Shown piece after piece: positions 52,113 to 61,214 of a DNA stretch of 64,000 nt. The stretch's first letter is position 1. Every line of letters begins with the position of its first letter. Origin of the DNA: Dokdonia sp. PRO95 (lineage in GTDB: Bacteria > Bacteroidota > Bacteroidia > Flavobacteriales > Flavobacteriaceae); assembly GCF_000355805.1 (NCBI RefSeq), contig NZ_CM001837.1, positions 2,127,144-2,191,143 on the forward strand, written 5' to 3'. A model generated the notes under the pieces. It saw only the letters and a list, made by a program, of their open reading frames with translations, was not told the DNA's origin and searched no databases. Both the position numbers and the translations under genes were made by a program.

Positions 52113-53215
52113 TTCCATTTTTAGACTTAAAAGAGATAAACGCACCTTATGAAAAGGAGCTTAAAAATAAGTTCGATTCTTTTTTAGAGAAGGGATGGTA
52201 CATTCTGGGCAACGAGGTGACTGCTTTTCAAAAAGAGTACGCGGCTTACTGTGGCACTCAATTTTGTATAGGTACAGCAAATGGTCTTGACGCCTTGAGA
52301 CTCATTCTAGAAGGCTATAAAATACTAGGTAAACTACAAGTGGGCGATGAGGTGCTTGTTGCGAGTAACACCTATATCGCAACCATTATTGGTGTTAAAC
52401 AAGCGGGCCTAATACCTGTACTTGTTGAGGCAAATCTTGACACATTCAACTTTGATTATAGCGATTTAGAACAGAAGATCACTTTAAAGACAAGAGTGAT
52501 TATGCCTACACATTTGTATGGCAGACTTACAGATATGGATAGGGTTAACGCTTTCGCGAAAGCGTACAACCTACTCACCGTTACAGATTGTGCACAATCA
52601 CACGGGGCAATTACAGCTTCTGGTAAGCGCAGTGGCTCTCTGGCAGATGCGAGCGGTCATAGCTTTTACCCCACAAAAAATCTAGGTGCTCTAGGTGATG
52701 CGGGAGCAATCACCACAAATGACAAAGCGCTAGCCGAAATTGTAGAAAAATATAGAAACTACGGTTTTAAAGAGCGTTATGTCGCACAATATACTGGAGT
52801 AAATAGCCGCCTCGACGAACTGCAGGCTGCCTTTTTGAGAATAAAACTTAGAGATCTAGACACGCAGAACAGTAAGCGTATTGCGATTGCAAAGCAATAT
52901 CTTGAAGGGATAAATAATGAACATATTATTTTGCCACAATGGTCTGAGGGTAAGGATCACGTCTGGCATCTATTTGTAGTGTGCTGTGCACAGAGGGATG
53001 CGTTACAAGAACATCTCAAGGCAAATGGTATCGCAACGATTATACATTATCCTGTGCCTCCACACAAGCAAGAGGCTTTACAAGAGCTTGCATCTATGTC
53101 CTTACCGGTTTGCGAGCAGTTGCATAGTGAGGTGCTGAGTTTGCCTATTAGTCCATCACTTACTAAAACGGCGATTACCCAGATTATAAAAGCCATAAAC
53201 GACTTTAAATGCTAG
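52109..53215 (+). CDS. DegT/DnrJ/EryC1-type sugar aminotransferase (FdtB/QdtB-like)
   Basis: This 368-residue PLP enzyme is expected to convert a dTDP-3-keto-6-deoxyhexose to the 3-amino sugar. TVTDCAQSHGA (157-167) contains the pyridine-binding Asp160, and SFYPTKNLGALGDAGA (185-200) contains the PLP lysine K190. The start block PFLDLKEIN is typical. A 3,4-ketoisomerase gene (57258) in the same locus provides the likely substrate. The palindrome at 52548-52565 codes for AFAKA. It overlaps both neighbours. Confidence 0.88.
   Translation: MIPFLDLKEINAPYEKELKNKFDSFLEKGWYILGNEVTAFQKEYAAYCGTQFCIGTANGLDALRLILEGYKILGKLQVGDEVLVASNTYIATIIGVKQAGLIPVLVEANLDTFNFDYSDLEQKITLKTRVIMPTHLYGRLTDMDRVNAFAKAYNLLTVTDCAQSHGAITASGKRSGSLADASGHSFYPTKNLGALGDAGAITTNDKALAEIVEKYRNYGFKERYVAQYTGVNSRLDELQAAFLRIKLRDLDTQNSKRIAIAKQYLEGINNEHIILPQWSEGKDHVWHLFVVCCAQRDALQEHLKANGIATIIHYPVPPHKQEALQELASMSLPVCEQLHSEVLSLPISPSLTKTAITQIIKAINDFKC
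52548..52565. repeat. TTTCGCGAAA palindrome, 18 bp
   Basis: Arms are ACGC/GCGT. It codes for AFAKA in the aminotransferase at 52109. Confidence 0.9.
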
Positions 53216-54489
53216 GTAAACTACGTAGCGGTATTGCAAATAATCTTTTACTTAAGATTACTTCTTTTAATGCAATAAGTGTGGGCTTACAAATACTGGG
53301 AGGTCTTATCACGTCAAAGCTTATCGCTATTTACTTGGGAGAACGAGGTATGGCATTGCTAGGTTATTTGCGCAATTTTATGACCACCACGCAAGCGGCC
53401 GGTAATCTAGGTTTGTCTAACGGTATAGTAAAGTATGTTGCCACAGGTGATGAGGAGCGTCATCCATTATCAAAGTTATTGTCTACTGCTGTCATCGTGA
53501 GTTTGATCGCTACTATAATTGTTTCGACGATTTTATATGTAGGTGCTGCTTATTTTAATACCCAGATTTTTGGCGATGGGGTACAGTACACATATGTGTT
53601 TAAATGGCTGGCAATAGCACTACCGTTTATAACCCTTAACGGAATTTTGCTAGCTGTTATTAATGGACAGTCGGCCTATAAGAAGGTGGTGAAGATTCAA
53701 ATCTTTTCTAACCTGATAGGTCTTGCCATAACCATCTTAGGCATCATATACTATGGGGTACAAGGAGCACTAGTTGCGCTAGTTGTCAGTCCAGCGGTGA
53801 TACTAGTGATTACCCTAGTTGCTTTAGGAAAAGAAGGTAGCGTATTGAAAAATGTCTCATTCTCAAAATTTGACACAGGCGCTCTGCGTAAACTAGGGTC
53901 TTACACGCTTATGGCCTTATTCTCTATGATTGTGTTACCGCTTGTATATATCGCGATACGCCGAGAGATAGGAGAGGGAGCTGGTTACTGGGATGCTATG
54001 ACGCGCGTGTCAGACTACTATTTTAAGTTTGTAGCGACATTAATGACCCTATATATTTTGCCTCAATTATCAAAAGCCACCACAAGCAGTGCTTTTAGAA
54101 AAGAGATTTTTGGGTTTTACAAAACCATCTTGCCCCTATTTGGGCTCGGGTTGTTGCTTATTTATTTTTTGCGTTCATTTATAGTTCAGTTATTATTTAC
54201 TGAAGATTTTATGCCTATGACCTCATTGTTTAAATGGCAGTTGCTAGGAGATTTTTTTAAGGTTGCCTCACTAGTGATAGGATACCAAATTATTGCCAAA
54301 AACAATCTCAAATTATTCCTCATTACCGAGGTGATCTCCCTTGTTATAATCTATACTTCTGGAATATACTTTGTGCAAAATTTTGGTGCAGAGGGTGCTA
54401 CAATGGGACATTGTTTAAGTTATTTTATGCATTTATTGGTATTACTGTTTATCTTTCGGGAACCGCTTTTTACAAAAACGAATGAGTAG
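53209..54489 (+). CDS. O-antigen translocase (Wzx-type flippase)
   Basis: This polytopic protein of 426 residues has about 12 membrane helices. The start (LLLKITSFNAISVGLQILGGLITSKLIAIYLGERGMALLGYLRNFM) matches the WzxE-like O-antigen translocase group of the MOP exporter superfamily. It should flip the undecaprenyl-linked repeat unit to the periplasmic side. It is the only flippase seen in the window, so it may serve both glycan loci. It overlaps its neighbours by seven and eight bases. Confidence 0.87.
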   Translation: MLGKLRSGIANNLLLKITSFNAISVGLQILGGLITSKLIAIYLGERGMALLGYLRNFMTTTQAAGNLGLSNGIVKYVATGDEERHPLSKLLSTAVIVSLIATIIVSTILYVGAAYFNTQIFGDGVQYTYVFKWLAIALPFITLNGILLAVINGQSAYKKVVKIQIFSNLIGLAITILGIIYYGVQGALVALVVSPAVILVITLVALGKEGSVLKNVSFSKFDTGALRKLGSYTLMALFSMIVLPLVYIAIRREIGEGAGYWDAMTRVSDYYFKFVATLMTLYILPQLSKATTSSAFRKEIFGFYKTILPLFGLGLLLIYFLRSFIVQLLFTEDFMPMTSLFKWQLLGDFFKVASLVIGYQIIAKNNLKLFLITEVISLVIIYTSGIYFVQNFGAEGATMGHCLSYFMHLLVLLFIFREPLFTKTNE

Positions 54490-55012
54490 CCTAGGTAACA
54501 TATTGCAATCATTTAGAATCTGGAAGTACAAGTTGCTCTCACAGACTACCTATGTAGACGGTAAACCTATGCTTTTTCAACCCGCACAACTTAATGGGAA
54601 GGGTGTGATACGCTTTCGCGAAAGCGTACAAATAGGTGTCATTAATTCTCCGTCATTTTATAATACCTATGCTTATATCGAGGCAAGAAAGGAGGGAAGT
54701 GAGATTGTTTTTGGGAACAACGTTGCGATAAATAATAATTTTTGTGCCATAGCAAATGAGGGAACGATAGTGATAGGAGATGATACAACAATAGGGCTTA
54801 ATTGCTCAATTTATAATTGTAATTTTCACAGTCTTGACCCCACCAGACGCCGAAGCGATGCTGGACCAAGTGCCGCAGTAACGATAGGTGAAAATGTATT
54901 TATAGGTAATAACGTGAGCATCTGGAAAGGCGTGTCAATAGGTGATAATGCCGTGATTGCTGCTGGAAGTGTTGTGACATCATCGGTAGCTGCGGGAGTT
55001 ACATTCTCTTAG
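54482..55012 (+). CDS. Hexapeptide-repeat (LbH) acyltransferase, short C-terminus
   Basis: This 176-residue protein has left-handed beta-helix hexapeptide repeats at about 75-170 (IVFGNNVAINNNF, IVIGDDTTIGLNCSIYNCNFH, VTIGENVFIGNNVSIWKGVSIGDNAVIAAGSVV). The family usually continues with a VPA-K-I element after AAGSVVT; here the chain stops at VAAGVTFS. The reverse gene begins on the next base. It may be the N-acetyltransferase of the 3-amino sugar or an O-acetyltransferase. The palindrome at 54609-54628 is read as RFRES. Confidence 0.78.
   Translation: MSSLGNILQSFRIWKYKLLSQTTYVDGKPMLFQPAQLNGKGVIRFRESVQIGVINSPSFYNTYAYIEARKEGSEIVFGNNVAINNNFCAIANEGTIVIGDDTTIGLNCSIYNCNFHSLDPTRRRSDAGPSAAVTIGENVFIGNNVSIWKGVSIGDNAVIAAGSVVTSSVAAGVTFS
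54609..54628. repeat. TTTCGCGAAA palindrome, 20 bp
   Basis: Arms are TACGC/GCGTA. It is read as RFRES in the LbH acyltransferase at 54482. Confidence 0.9.
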
Positions 55013-56149
55013 TTATGTAGCTTGCCAGGTCTTAAGATATTGCTGGGCGACTTTTGTGTAGTGGTGATGGGTTTTTATAAAGTGATGTGCGTTCTCACTT
55101 ATCTCTTCAAGAAGCGCAGGTGACGCTATGAGCTTTTCTAGATTTGCCACAATTTCATTTACATCTGGTGTCGCATCTATTGCCACCGTTTTATCTAATT
55201 GATATTGCGCTTTAAAATGTGTGCCAGCACCAGTAAAGACCACCTTACCTTTTGCCATAGACTCCAGCGCATTGTAACCTTGATCGTGGGCATAAACTTG
55301 ATCTAGCACAATATGTGCTTTATTATAAGCGGTAATATATTCATCATACGGTAGATTTTCTGTGGTGATGATGTTTACCTTCTCGTTGTATTTCTTGCTT
55401 ATAATAGCAAGCGCCTGTTCAAAAAGGTCATTTCCTTTTTTGTAATAGTTATTTCTATTAATCCCGTGAAAGATGGTAATAGGATACGTAAATGCAATCT
55501 CCTGCTTAGGTATCTTATCTATGTTAATAGGGTTTGGGATGAGCCCTTTGTATAAACGATGAATTTTAAGAGGGAAATGATAATCAAGATCTGTAGCAAT
55601 CACACCATCTACAAGCTTATATAGTGCCGTGTGTAATTTTTTATAAGCGGGTGCTAGGTACTTGAGCGCTGGGGCAAACGATGTTTTTGTGAGTTTACCT
55701 TCCTTATAGGGTGTGGCAATTGTGTATGGCAACTCGTCTGTAAAAGCGTGGGTAACACTTATGTGATCTGTACCGCAAGAGAGGAGAAAGAGTTTTTTAT
55801 TATGCGTTTTGAGATACTGGGCTATCTCAAGTTCTAATGACGGCGTGGTGTTAAAACTAGATTCATTAATAAGTTGCACCACGTCATAACCAGAAAGTTG
55901 AGGTTTTAATTTTGTAAAGTGGTTACGCAGTGATTTTTCTGAAATATCAATGCCGGTTAATTTAAGAATGCTCAGTTTTAGCTTCTTTTTCCAGCCAGAG
56001 GTATAACCTCTTTCTAGTGTGATGTCTACGGGAAACTTTTTAAAACCATCGCCAGAACCCACAAGGGTAACCTCGTGACCTAATGCGGTGAGACCTTCTT
56101 TGAGAGAATTATGAAGTCGGCTGTATTCGCCTACGAGTAAGATGCGCAT
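55013..56149 (-). CDS. Glycosyltransferase family 4-like, reversed within the locus
   Basis: This 378-residue GT-B protein opens MRILLVGEYSRLHNSLKEGL. A donor-domain block HIVLDQVYAHDQGYNALESMAKGKVVFTG stands in the usual GT4 position, with Glu in NALES. Its stop abuts the upstream (+) gene with no gap and its start codon overlaps the start of the next (+) gene by one base. It is the only minus-strand gene between 51111 and 57647, so it needs its own promoter, which must lie inside the divergent neighbour. Confidence 0.78.
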   Translation of the reverse strand: MRILLVGEYSRLHNSLKEGLTALGHEVTLVGSGDGFKKFPVDITLERGYTSGWKKKLKLSILKLTGIDISEKSLRNHFTKLKPQLSGYDVVQLINESSFNTTPSLELEIAQYLKTHNKKLFLLSCGTDHISVTHAFTDELPYTIATPYKEGKLTKTSFAPALKYLAPAYKKLHTALYKLVDGVIATDLDYHFPLKIHRLYKGLIPNPINIDKIPKQEIAFTYPITIFHGINRNNYYKKGNDLFEQALAIISKKYNEKVNIITTENLPYDEYITAYNKAHIVLDQVYAHDQGYNALESMAKGKVVFTGAGTHFKAQYQLDKTVAIDATPDVNEIVANLEKLIASPALLEEISENAHHFIKTHHHYTKVAQQYLKTWQAT

Positions 56150-57261
56150 TGATTATATTTGGTAAACAAAAACTCCTTCTGTTGCCGAAAGATACTCATA
56201 AAAAAATTGCACTTGTTACAATCTCCCTATCTGGGGGTGGAGCAGAGCGGTCTACGGCATTTTTATCACAAGTACTCACATGTCTTGGGCATACGGTACA
56301 CATCATCTGTATAAGAGATGGAGTTTCTTATCCCTATGAAGGAACATTATTTAATCTAGGAGCAGATAAGCGTGAGGACGACGGCCTAATTACAAAGTAT
56401 AAGCACCTCAAAAGATTAAAGAATTACTTACATAATGAGCAGTTTGATCTTATTATAGATAGCAGGTCTCGATCTTCTGCCTTAAAAGAATGGGTATATA
56501 CAAAGTACATTTATAAAGCCCAAAGGGTACTTTATATGGTGCGAAGTGCTCGATTAGAAACATATTTTCCAGCACCAGATATGCTTGCAAAATGGTTTTA
56601 TGGTAAGAGTCACTTTGTAGGAGTTTCAAAAAGTATTGCTGCAAAAATTAAAGCGAAATACGGCTTTAAGCATATTCACCAGATGTATAATCCTATCCCA
56701 AAAATGACTTTTGGCGAGAGCAATGTAAGCCTTCCAGAGACGTATCTTTTAGGATATGGACGACTGGTAGATGATGTGAAGAACTTTAGTTTGATGATTT
56801 CCGCTTTCGCGAAAGCAAACTTAAAACTACCTCTAGTGATTATGGGGGATGGTCCAGATGCCAAAAAGCTAGCAACACTCTCAAAATCTCTGGGAATAAA
56901 TGATAAAGTCATCTTTATAGGGCATCAATCTAATCCCGCGCCTGTAGTGGAGCGAGCCTTGTGCACCTTACTCACTAGTCATTACGAAGGCTTCCCAATG
57001 GTACTTGTAGAGTCACTAGCACTAGGTACTCCGGTTATAAGTGTGGATTGTGACTCAGGACCAAAAGAAATTGTGCAAAACGGTATAAACGGTATACTAT
57101 TAGCAAATTATGATGAGGTGGCTTTAAGTACCGCCATTCGCACATTTGTGCTGGATGGCGAGCTTGCCAGTAGATGTCAAAAAAATGCGCAAAAAAGTGT
57201 AAAACATCTAGCAGCAGAACACATTGCTCTAGACTGGAAAAAATTACTAGATAGCTTATGA
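56149..57261 (+). CDS. Glycosyltransferase family 4
   Basis: This 370-residue GT4 protein has KIALVTISLSGGGAERSTAF (about 18-37) and the donor block LLTSHYEGFPMVLVESLALGTPVISVDC. The listed start is a TTG that overlaps the start of the reverse gene. TTG 56182, which would begin MPKDTHKKI, is a good alternative and would leave a 32-bp divergent gap. The palindrome at 56803-56816 is read as AFAKA. It overlaps the ketoisomerase start (ATGA). Confidence 0.85.
   Translation: MIIFGKQKLLLLPKDTHKKIALVTISLSGGGAERSTAFLSQVLTCLGHTVHIICIRDGVSYPYEGTLFNLGADKREDDGLITKYKHLKRLKNYLHNEQFDLIIDSRSRSSALKEWVYTKYIYKAQRVLYMVRSARLETYFPAPDMLAKWFYGKSHFVGVSKSIAAKIKAKYGFKHIHQMYNPIPKMTFGESNVSLPETYLLGYGRLVDDVKNFSLMISAFAKANLKLPLVIMGDGPDAKKLATLSKSLGINDKVIFIGHQSNPAPVVERALCTLLTSHYEGFPMVLVESLALGTPVISVDCDSGPKEIVQNGINGILLANYDEVALSTAIRTFVLDGELASRCQKNAQKSVKHLAAEHIALDWKKLLDSL
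56803..56816. repeat. TTTCGCGAAA palindrome, 14 bp
   Basis: It codes for AFAKA in the GT4 gene at 56149. Confidence 0.9.
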
Positions 57262-57647
57262 AAAACCTTATAGAAATACCAAGAATTACAGATCCTAGAG
57301 GTAATCTAGCCGTGATAGAAAAAGAGGTGTTACCTTATGCTATAAAGCGTGTTTATTATCTTCACGATGTGCCTAGTGGAGCATATAGAGGAGGTCACGC
57401 TCATAAGGAGTGTAAGGAGTTGCTCATTGCTGTAAGTGGGAGTTTTGAAGTAGTGCTTGATAATGGAAAAGAAAAGGAGCGTGTAATGCTTAATAAGCCT
57501 AATCAAGGCTTGCTTATAGATGTAAATATTTGGCGAGAGTTAGAAAACTTTTCTTCTGGAGCAGTATGTCTCGTGCTGGCATCTCACGAGTATGATGAAG
57601 ATGATTATATACGTAACTATGAGACTTACAAGTCTCTAAAAAGCTGA
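57258..57647 (+). CDS. dTDP-4-oxo-6-deoxyglucose 3,4-ketoisomerase (FdtA/QdtA family)
   Basis: This 129-residue cupin starts IPRITDPRGNLAVIE (7-21), the FdtA/WxcM-like signature. Catalytic histidines lie in RGGHAHKECKELL (44-56) and the cupin barrel continues through SFEVVLDNG. It shifts the keto group of dTDP-4-keto-6-deoxyglucose from C4 to C3, feeding the DegT aminotransferase at 52109. FdtA (galacto) and QdtA (gluco) products cannot be distinguished by eye. rmlA and rmlB, which would supply the substrate, are not in the window. Its 3' end overlaps the convergent GT2 gene by 12 bases. Confidence 0.86.
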   Translation: MKNLIEIPRITDPRGNLAVIEKEVLPYAIKRVYYLHDVPSGAYRGGHAHKECKELLIAVSGSFEVVLDNGKEKERVMLNKPNQGLLIDVNIWRELENFSSGAVCLVLASHEYDEDDYIRNYETYKSLKS

Positions 57648-58568
57648 GAGTTTGAGTCCAGCTCTTTCAAGCAAGCTTTGACTCTTAAAAGCAAGACGTA
57701 AGGCGTAGGTGGGTAGACTTAATAAAAATCGTTGTTTATTATTAAGGTTATTTATATCAAGATGCTCTAGATAGGTGTTTACTTCTTTCTCTTGACCCCA
57801 AAGTCGCGCTCTTATGATGAGCGAGTACCTATTGAGATCTATGAATCTTTTGAGTCCGTTGTTTGTTTTTTCTTCTTCTAAATATGCTAGATAGTCTGGT
57901 CTATCTTTTACAGAGCGAGTCCCTTTATAAAGGCTTTGTGGCGCATAGCGATAGGTTGCACACGCTTTCGTGCTAAAGGCTATTCTGTATTGTAAACCTA
58001 TGCGTATCCACAAGTCGGTATCTTGACCGCTTTTTATCTTTTCATTAAAATAGCCTACATCCTCACATACAGAACGGTGAAAAACTGTTGAGCTGCTTGT
58101 AAGAAGTGTGTTTTTATAACTGCTTGTAAAGTAATCAAGGTCTAGAAAAGGTTTGTTATCTGGATTTTCAAAGCTATAACTGTTAGGTCTTGTTGAGTTT
58201 TTATGTTCTTTAAGTACGGCTGTTGCAAATACGTAGTGCTCGGGATATACATTAATAAGAGCTGTGATTTCTGCTAGGTAGGAGGGAACCCATAAATCAT
58301 CACCATCTAGCAGTGCGATAAACGATCCTCTGGCAGATTTTATACCTATGTTGCGTGCAGCACCTGCTCCTACATTTTCTGCAAGCGGGAGATATGTAAT
58401 CTTTTCTGAGGCTATAGATTTTATGATAACATCACTACCATCTGTAGAGCCATCGTTTACTACTATAATTTCAAAGTCTTGAATGCTTTGCTTTAGTACA
58501 CTCTCTATGGTCTCCTCTACAAAAGAGGCTTTGTTATATACCGTAATGACCACAGAGAATTTAGGCAT
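57636..58568 (-). CDS. Glycosyltransferase family 2
   Basis: This 310-residue GT-A protein has FSVVITVYNKASFVEETIESVL (4-25), VVNDGSTDGSD (35-45) and LLDGDDLW (86-93), all textbook GT2 motifs. The acidic KSGQDTDLWIRIG block follows at about 165-178. It overlaps the next minus-strand GT2 start by eight bases. With that gene it forms a two-gene unit pointing away from ftsE's upstream region. Confidence 0.88.
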   Translation of the reverse strand: MPKFSVVITVYNKASFVEETIESVLKQSIQDFEIIVVNDGSTDGSDVIIKSIASEKITYLPLAENVGAGAARNIGIKSARGSFIALLDGDDLWVPSYLAEITALINVYPEHYVFATAVLKEHKNSTRPNSYSFENPDNKPFLDLDYFTSSYKNTLLTSSSTVFHRSVCEDVGYFNEKIKSGQDTDLWIRIGLQYRIAFSTKACATYRYAPQSLYKGTRSVKDRPDYLAYLEEEKTNNGLKRFIDLNRYSLIIRARLWGQEKEVNTYLEHLDINNLNNKQRFLLSLPTYALRLAFKSQSLLERAGLKLSAF

Positions 58569-59439
58569 TTTTTCGACTTTTTATATAGTAGTTGAGCCTG
58601 AATAAGTCAAATAGAAATAACGAAGGTCTATTACTCACGATGTTGTTTTGTATGCCTAATTTAAAGAGGCTGAAAATTGTAGGGTATACAATGTCTAGAC
58701 GGAGTTTTCTTAATTTTTGATACGCTTGTTGTAATGATGTGAAGTCTCGGCTTATACTCCCGTTATGCTCATAATATATGAGTGTGTCAATAGCCTGTAT
58801 TGACTTGTCTAGAAATATCAAATTCTCTTCAAGACCGGTATGTACAATAGGATTATCTATGTGTAAAACAGTAATTTTTTGATGATAAATCTGGTAAGAG
58901 AATATATTGTCAAGTCCGTAGCGCCTGCTCTCTACAATGTTTAGACTTAAGAATACTTCTTTTTTTACAAGTATATTTTGAGATATAATATACGATGGGT
59001 TTTCCATTCGTATTTCATCACTTTTTGCTTCTCGTTTTATACCGTATTTCCAGCGTAGCTCTTTATTTTTTGGTGGTATGTCTACATATGAAGTACCACC
59101 TACTATGATAGAGTCGTCACTTGGTATGGCCGTCAGGTAGTTTTTGATAAATTGGTTATTCTCAATGAGAACATCTGCATCAAGAAAGAGAAGCCAGTCA
59201 TACTGTGCGTTTTTGGCAAGCTTTGACCGCGTGGCTGTTCTTCCTAGGTTGGTTTTATTTATAAGTGCGCATACGTTGGGTTGTGCGGTGAGTGCACTAT
59301 TTTGTTCTTGGTATAAAGTTGAGGCATCCTCACAAAAAATAAGTTCATAGACTACTCCTGCCTCTCGTGTCTGATCAAGAAGTGATGTGACAAGTGCAGT
59401 AATGTCTGTATTATATGTCGGGATAAGAATGGAAAGCAT
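58561..59439 (-). CDS. Glycosyltransferase family 2
   Basis: This 292-residue protein begins LSILIPTYNTDITALVTSLL (2-21). YELIFCEDAST (about 31-41) and the metal site LLFLDADVLI (about 103-112) are GT2 motifs. YGLDNIFSYQIYHQK replaces the usual ED-W catalytic block. In several Flavobacteriia a GT2 gene of this kind sits next to ftsE, as here (84-bp gap). Substrate unknown. Confidence 0.84.
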   Translation of the reverse strand: MLSILIPTYNTDITALVTSLLDQTREAGVVYELIFCEDASTLYQEQNSALTAQPNVCALINKTNLGRTATRSKLAKNAQYDWLLFLDADVLIENNQFIKNYLTAIPSDDSIIVGGTSYVDIPPKNKELRWKYGIKREAKSDEIRMENPSYIISQNILVKKEVFLSLNIVESRRYGLDNIFSYQIYHQKITVLHIDNPIVHTGLEENLIFLDKSIQAIDTLIYYEHNGSISRDFTSLQQAYQKLRKLRLDIVYPTIFSLFKLGIQNNIVSNRPSLFLFDLFRLNYYIKSRKNA

Positions 59440-59523
59440 ACCTGCAAACGAAAATACAATATTAAGATGATGTATGCCTACGCTTATAAAAACGGTAGCC
59501 GGTAGCTTGTCTTGATAAAAAGA

Positions 59524-60207
59524 TTATACTGTCTTTTGTACAACCTCAAAAACCTTGTTACCATCACACTTTAATGTCTTAGAAGGGTATTTAAGTAAAA
59601 GCGCATAGTCGTGTGTTGCCATAAGAATGGTATTGCCGTTTTTATTAATCTCCTGCAATACTTCCATCACCTCTACACTCGTTTGTGGATCTAGATTACC
59701 TGTAGGCTCATCTGCCAGAATAAGTTCTGGGTCATTGAGCAAAGCACGAGCAATGGCGATACGTTGCTGCTCACCGCCAGATAGCTGGTAAGGATATTTA
59801 AAACCTTTACTTTTCATCCCTACTTTATCCAGAACGGCATCTATTTTTGCCTCCATAGCTGTTTTATCTTTCCAGCCGGTAGCCTTGAGTACAAATTTTA
59901 AATTATCTATTACCGTACGGTCATTAAGCAATTTAAAATCTTGAAAAACAACGCCCAGCTTACGACGTAAGAAAGGAATATTCTTTTCTTTAAGTCCGTT
60001 AAGGTCTACGCCTACTATGTTTCCTTTACCCTCTGTAAGTGGGAGGTCACCGTAAAGCGTTTTCATAAAACTACTTTTTCCAGAACCCGTTTTACCTATG
60101 AGGTACACAAAGTCACCTGGCTCTATAGTAACATTTACTTCAGAGAGAATGAGGTTTTCTCGTTGGTAAATTGCGGCGTGTGAAAGTTCGAGAACTGGTG
60201 CAGACAT
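59524..60207 (-). CDS. ftsE: Cell division ATP-binding protein FtsE
   Basis: This 227-residue ABC ATPase has Walker A GKTGSGKS (38-45), Q-loop [10 protein letters not shown] (85-94), signature LSGGEQQR (142-149) and Walker [10 protein letters not shown] (162-170). [16 protein letters not shown] is characteristic of FtsE. With the membrane protein FtsX (not in the window) it controls cell-wall hydrolases at the division site. A LolD-type ATPase is the main alternative, but the length and FQDFKLL block favour FtsE. Confidence 0.88.
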   Translation of the reverse strand: MSAPVLELSHAAIYQRENLILSEVNVTIEPGDFVYLIGKTGSGKSSFMKTLYGDLPLTEGKGNIVGVDLNGLKEKNIPFLRRKLGVVFQDFKLLNDRTVIDNLKFVLKATGWKDKTAMEAKIDAVLDKVGMKSKGFKYPYQLSGGEQQRIAIARALLNDPELILADEPTGNLDPQTSVEVMEVLQEINKNGNTILMATHDYALLLKYPSKTLKCDGNKVFEVVQKTV

Positions 60208-60364
60208 AGGGTTTTGTTATTACACTCAAAGAAACGGAATTTAGATGAAAGTGTTTTATGGCTAAGTATAAAAATTTTTATAAAATCTGTTTATATTTTG
60301 TCAAACCCGCTTGCGCGAAAATGGAATTACCCAGTAACATTAGTAAATTTAAAAAGTGGTTTAA

Positions 60365-60399
60365 AACAAAAAGTCCTGCTCGATGAGCAGGACTTTTTA
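60365..60399 (-). terminator. Terminator of the thrS-infC-rpmI-rplT operon
   Basis: The minus strand reads AAAAAGTCCTGCTC-atc-GAGCAGGACTTTTT followed by GTTTTAAA. The stem is perfect and lies about 35 bp past the rplT stop. Confidence 0.93.
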
Positions 60400-60434
60400 A
60401 TAAGTGAGATGTATTATTAAATGAGGCTCGCGCC

Positions 60435-60779
60435 TTATTTTACTTTATTGATTACTGCTTCAAACGCTTCTGGGTGGTTCATAGCAAGGTCTGCAAGCAC
60501 CTTACGGTTAAGCTCGATTCCATTTGCTTTTACTTTCCCCATAAACTGAGAATAAGACATACCGTGCATACGAGCACCCGCGTTAATACGAGTAATCCAT
60601 AATGAACGGAAATTTCTTTTATTCTGACGACGGTCTCTATATGCATAAGACATTGCTTTGTCTACTGCATTTTTAGCTACTGTCCAAACGTTTTTACGTC
60701 TTCCAAAGTAACCTTTGGCTTGCTTCATCACCTTTTTTCTACGGGCTCTTTTAGCAACTGAATTTACTGATCTAGGCAT
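60435..60779 (-). CDS. rplT: 50S ribosomal protein L20
   Basis: This 114-residue protein is the normal length for L20. The basic start [20 protein letters not shown] and [22 protein letters not shown] are diagnostic; the tail AVINKVK ends as usual. L20 is needed early in 50S assembly and represses its own operon in Escherichia coli and Bacillus subtilis. It follows rpmI after 119 bp that contain a short inverted repeat (CTCTCC/GGAGAG type). Confidence 0.97.
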   Translation of the reverse strand: MPRSVNSVAKRARRKKVMKQAKGYFGRRKNVWTVAKNAVDKAMSYAYRDRRQNKRNFRSLWITRINAGARMHGMSYSQFMGKVKANGIELNRKVLADLAMNHPEAFEAVINKVK

Positions 60780-60898
60780 AATTTAATGTGTTTTTGTAGC
60801 AGGCGGTACACGCTGTATACTCTTTTGTTCTCTCTCTTAAGCGGAGAGAAGGCCATACTCCAGGGTTTAAAAATATTTGTTTTAACCGGTTAAACGGA

Positions 60899-61096
60899 TT
60901 ACTTAAGATTAAGCATCAATTTAACATTACTCGTATCTGCATCGTGCACAAGGCCGTCATGCGTCAACGCAAGCTTACGCTTTTTAGATTTTTTAGTCAA
61001 AATGTGACTCTTAAAAGCGTGCTTTCTTTTGATTTTACCAGTTCCGGTAAGCTTGAAACGCTTCTTAGCACTGGATTTTGTTTTCATTTTAGGCAT
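60899..61096 (-). CDS. rpmI: 50S ribosomal protein L35
   Basis: This 65-residue protein begins [30 protein letters not shown], the standard L35 sequence, and is of normal length. It stands between infC and rplT as in most bacteria. The 118-bp leader contains a stable hairpin (61137-61171) and a 14-bp palindrome next to the infC stop. Confidence 0.97.
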   Translation of the reverse strand: MPKMKTKSSAKKRFKLTGTGKIKRKHAFKSHILTKKSKKRKLALTHDGLVHDADTSNVKLMLNLK

Positions 61097-61136
61097 CTGT
61101 TCCTATTTTTTAAATTATCTCACTTATTTTCTTACT

Positions 61137-61171
61137 AAACCCTCCTGACTCAAAAGAGTAGGAGGGTTTTA
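61137..61171. other. Hairpin between infC and rpmI
   Basis: AAACCCTCCT-(loop with ACTC/GAGT)-AGGAGGGTTT forms a long stem interrupted by one unpaired base on each side. On the transcribed (minus) strand it lacks a clean T-run, so attenuation or an mRNA processing/regulatory site is as likely as termination. Confidence 0.6.
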
Positions 61172-61200
61172 TGTCTAGCTGCTATACACTAGCAACTTAT

Positions 61201-61214
61201 GCTTGCTAGCAAGC
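61201..61214. repeat. Perfect 14-bp palindrome touching the infC stop codon
   Basis: GCTTGCTAGCAAGC is self-complementary and ends at the base next to the infC stop. Role unknown. Confidence 0.6.
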
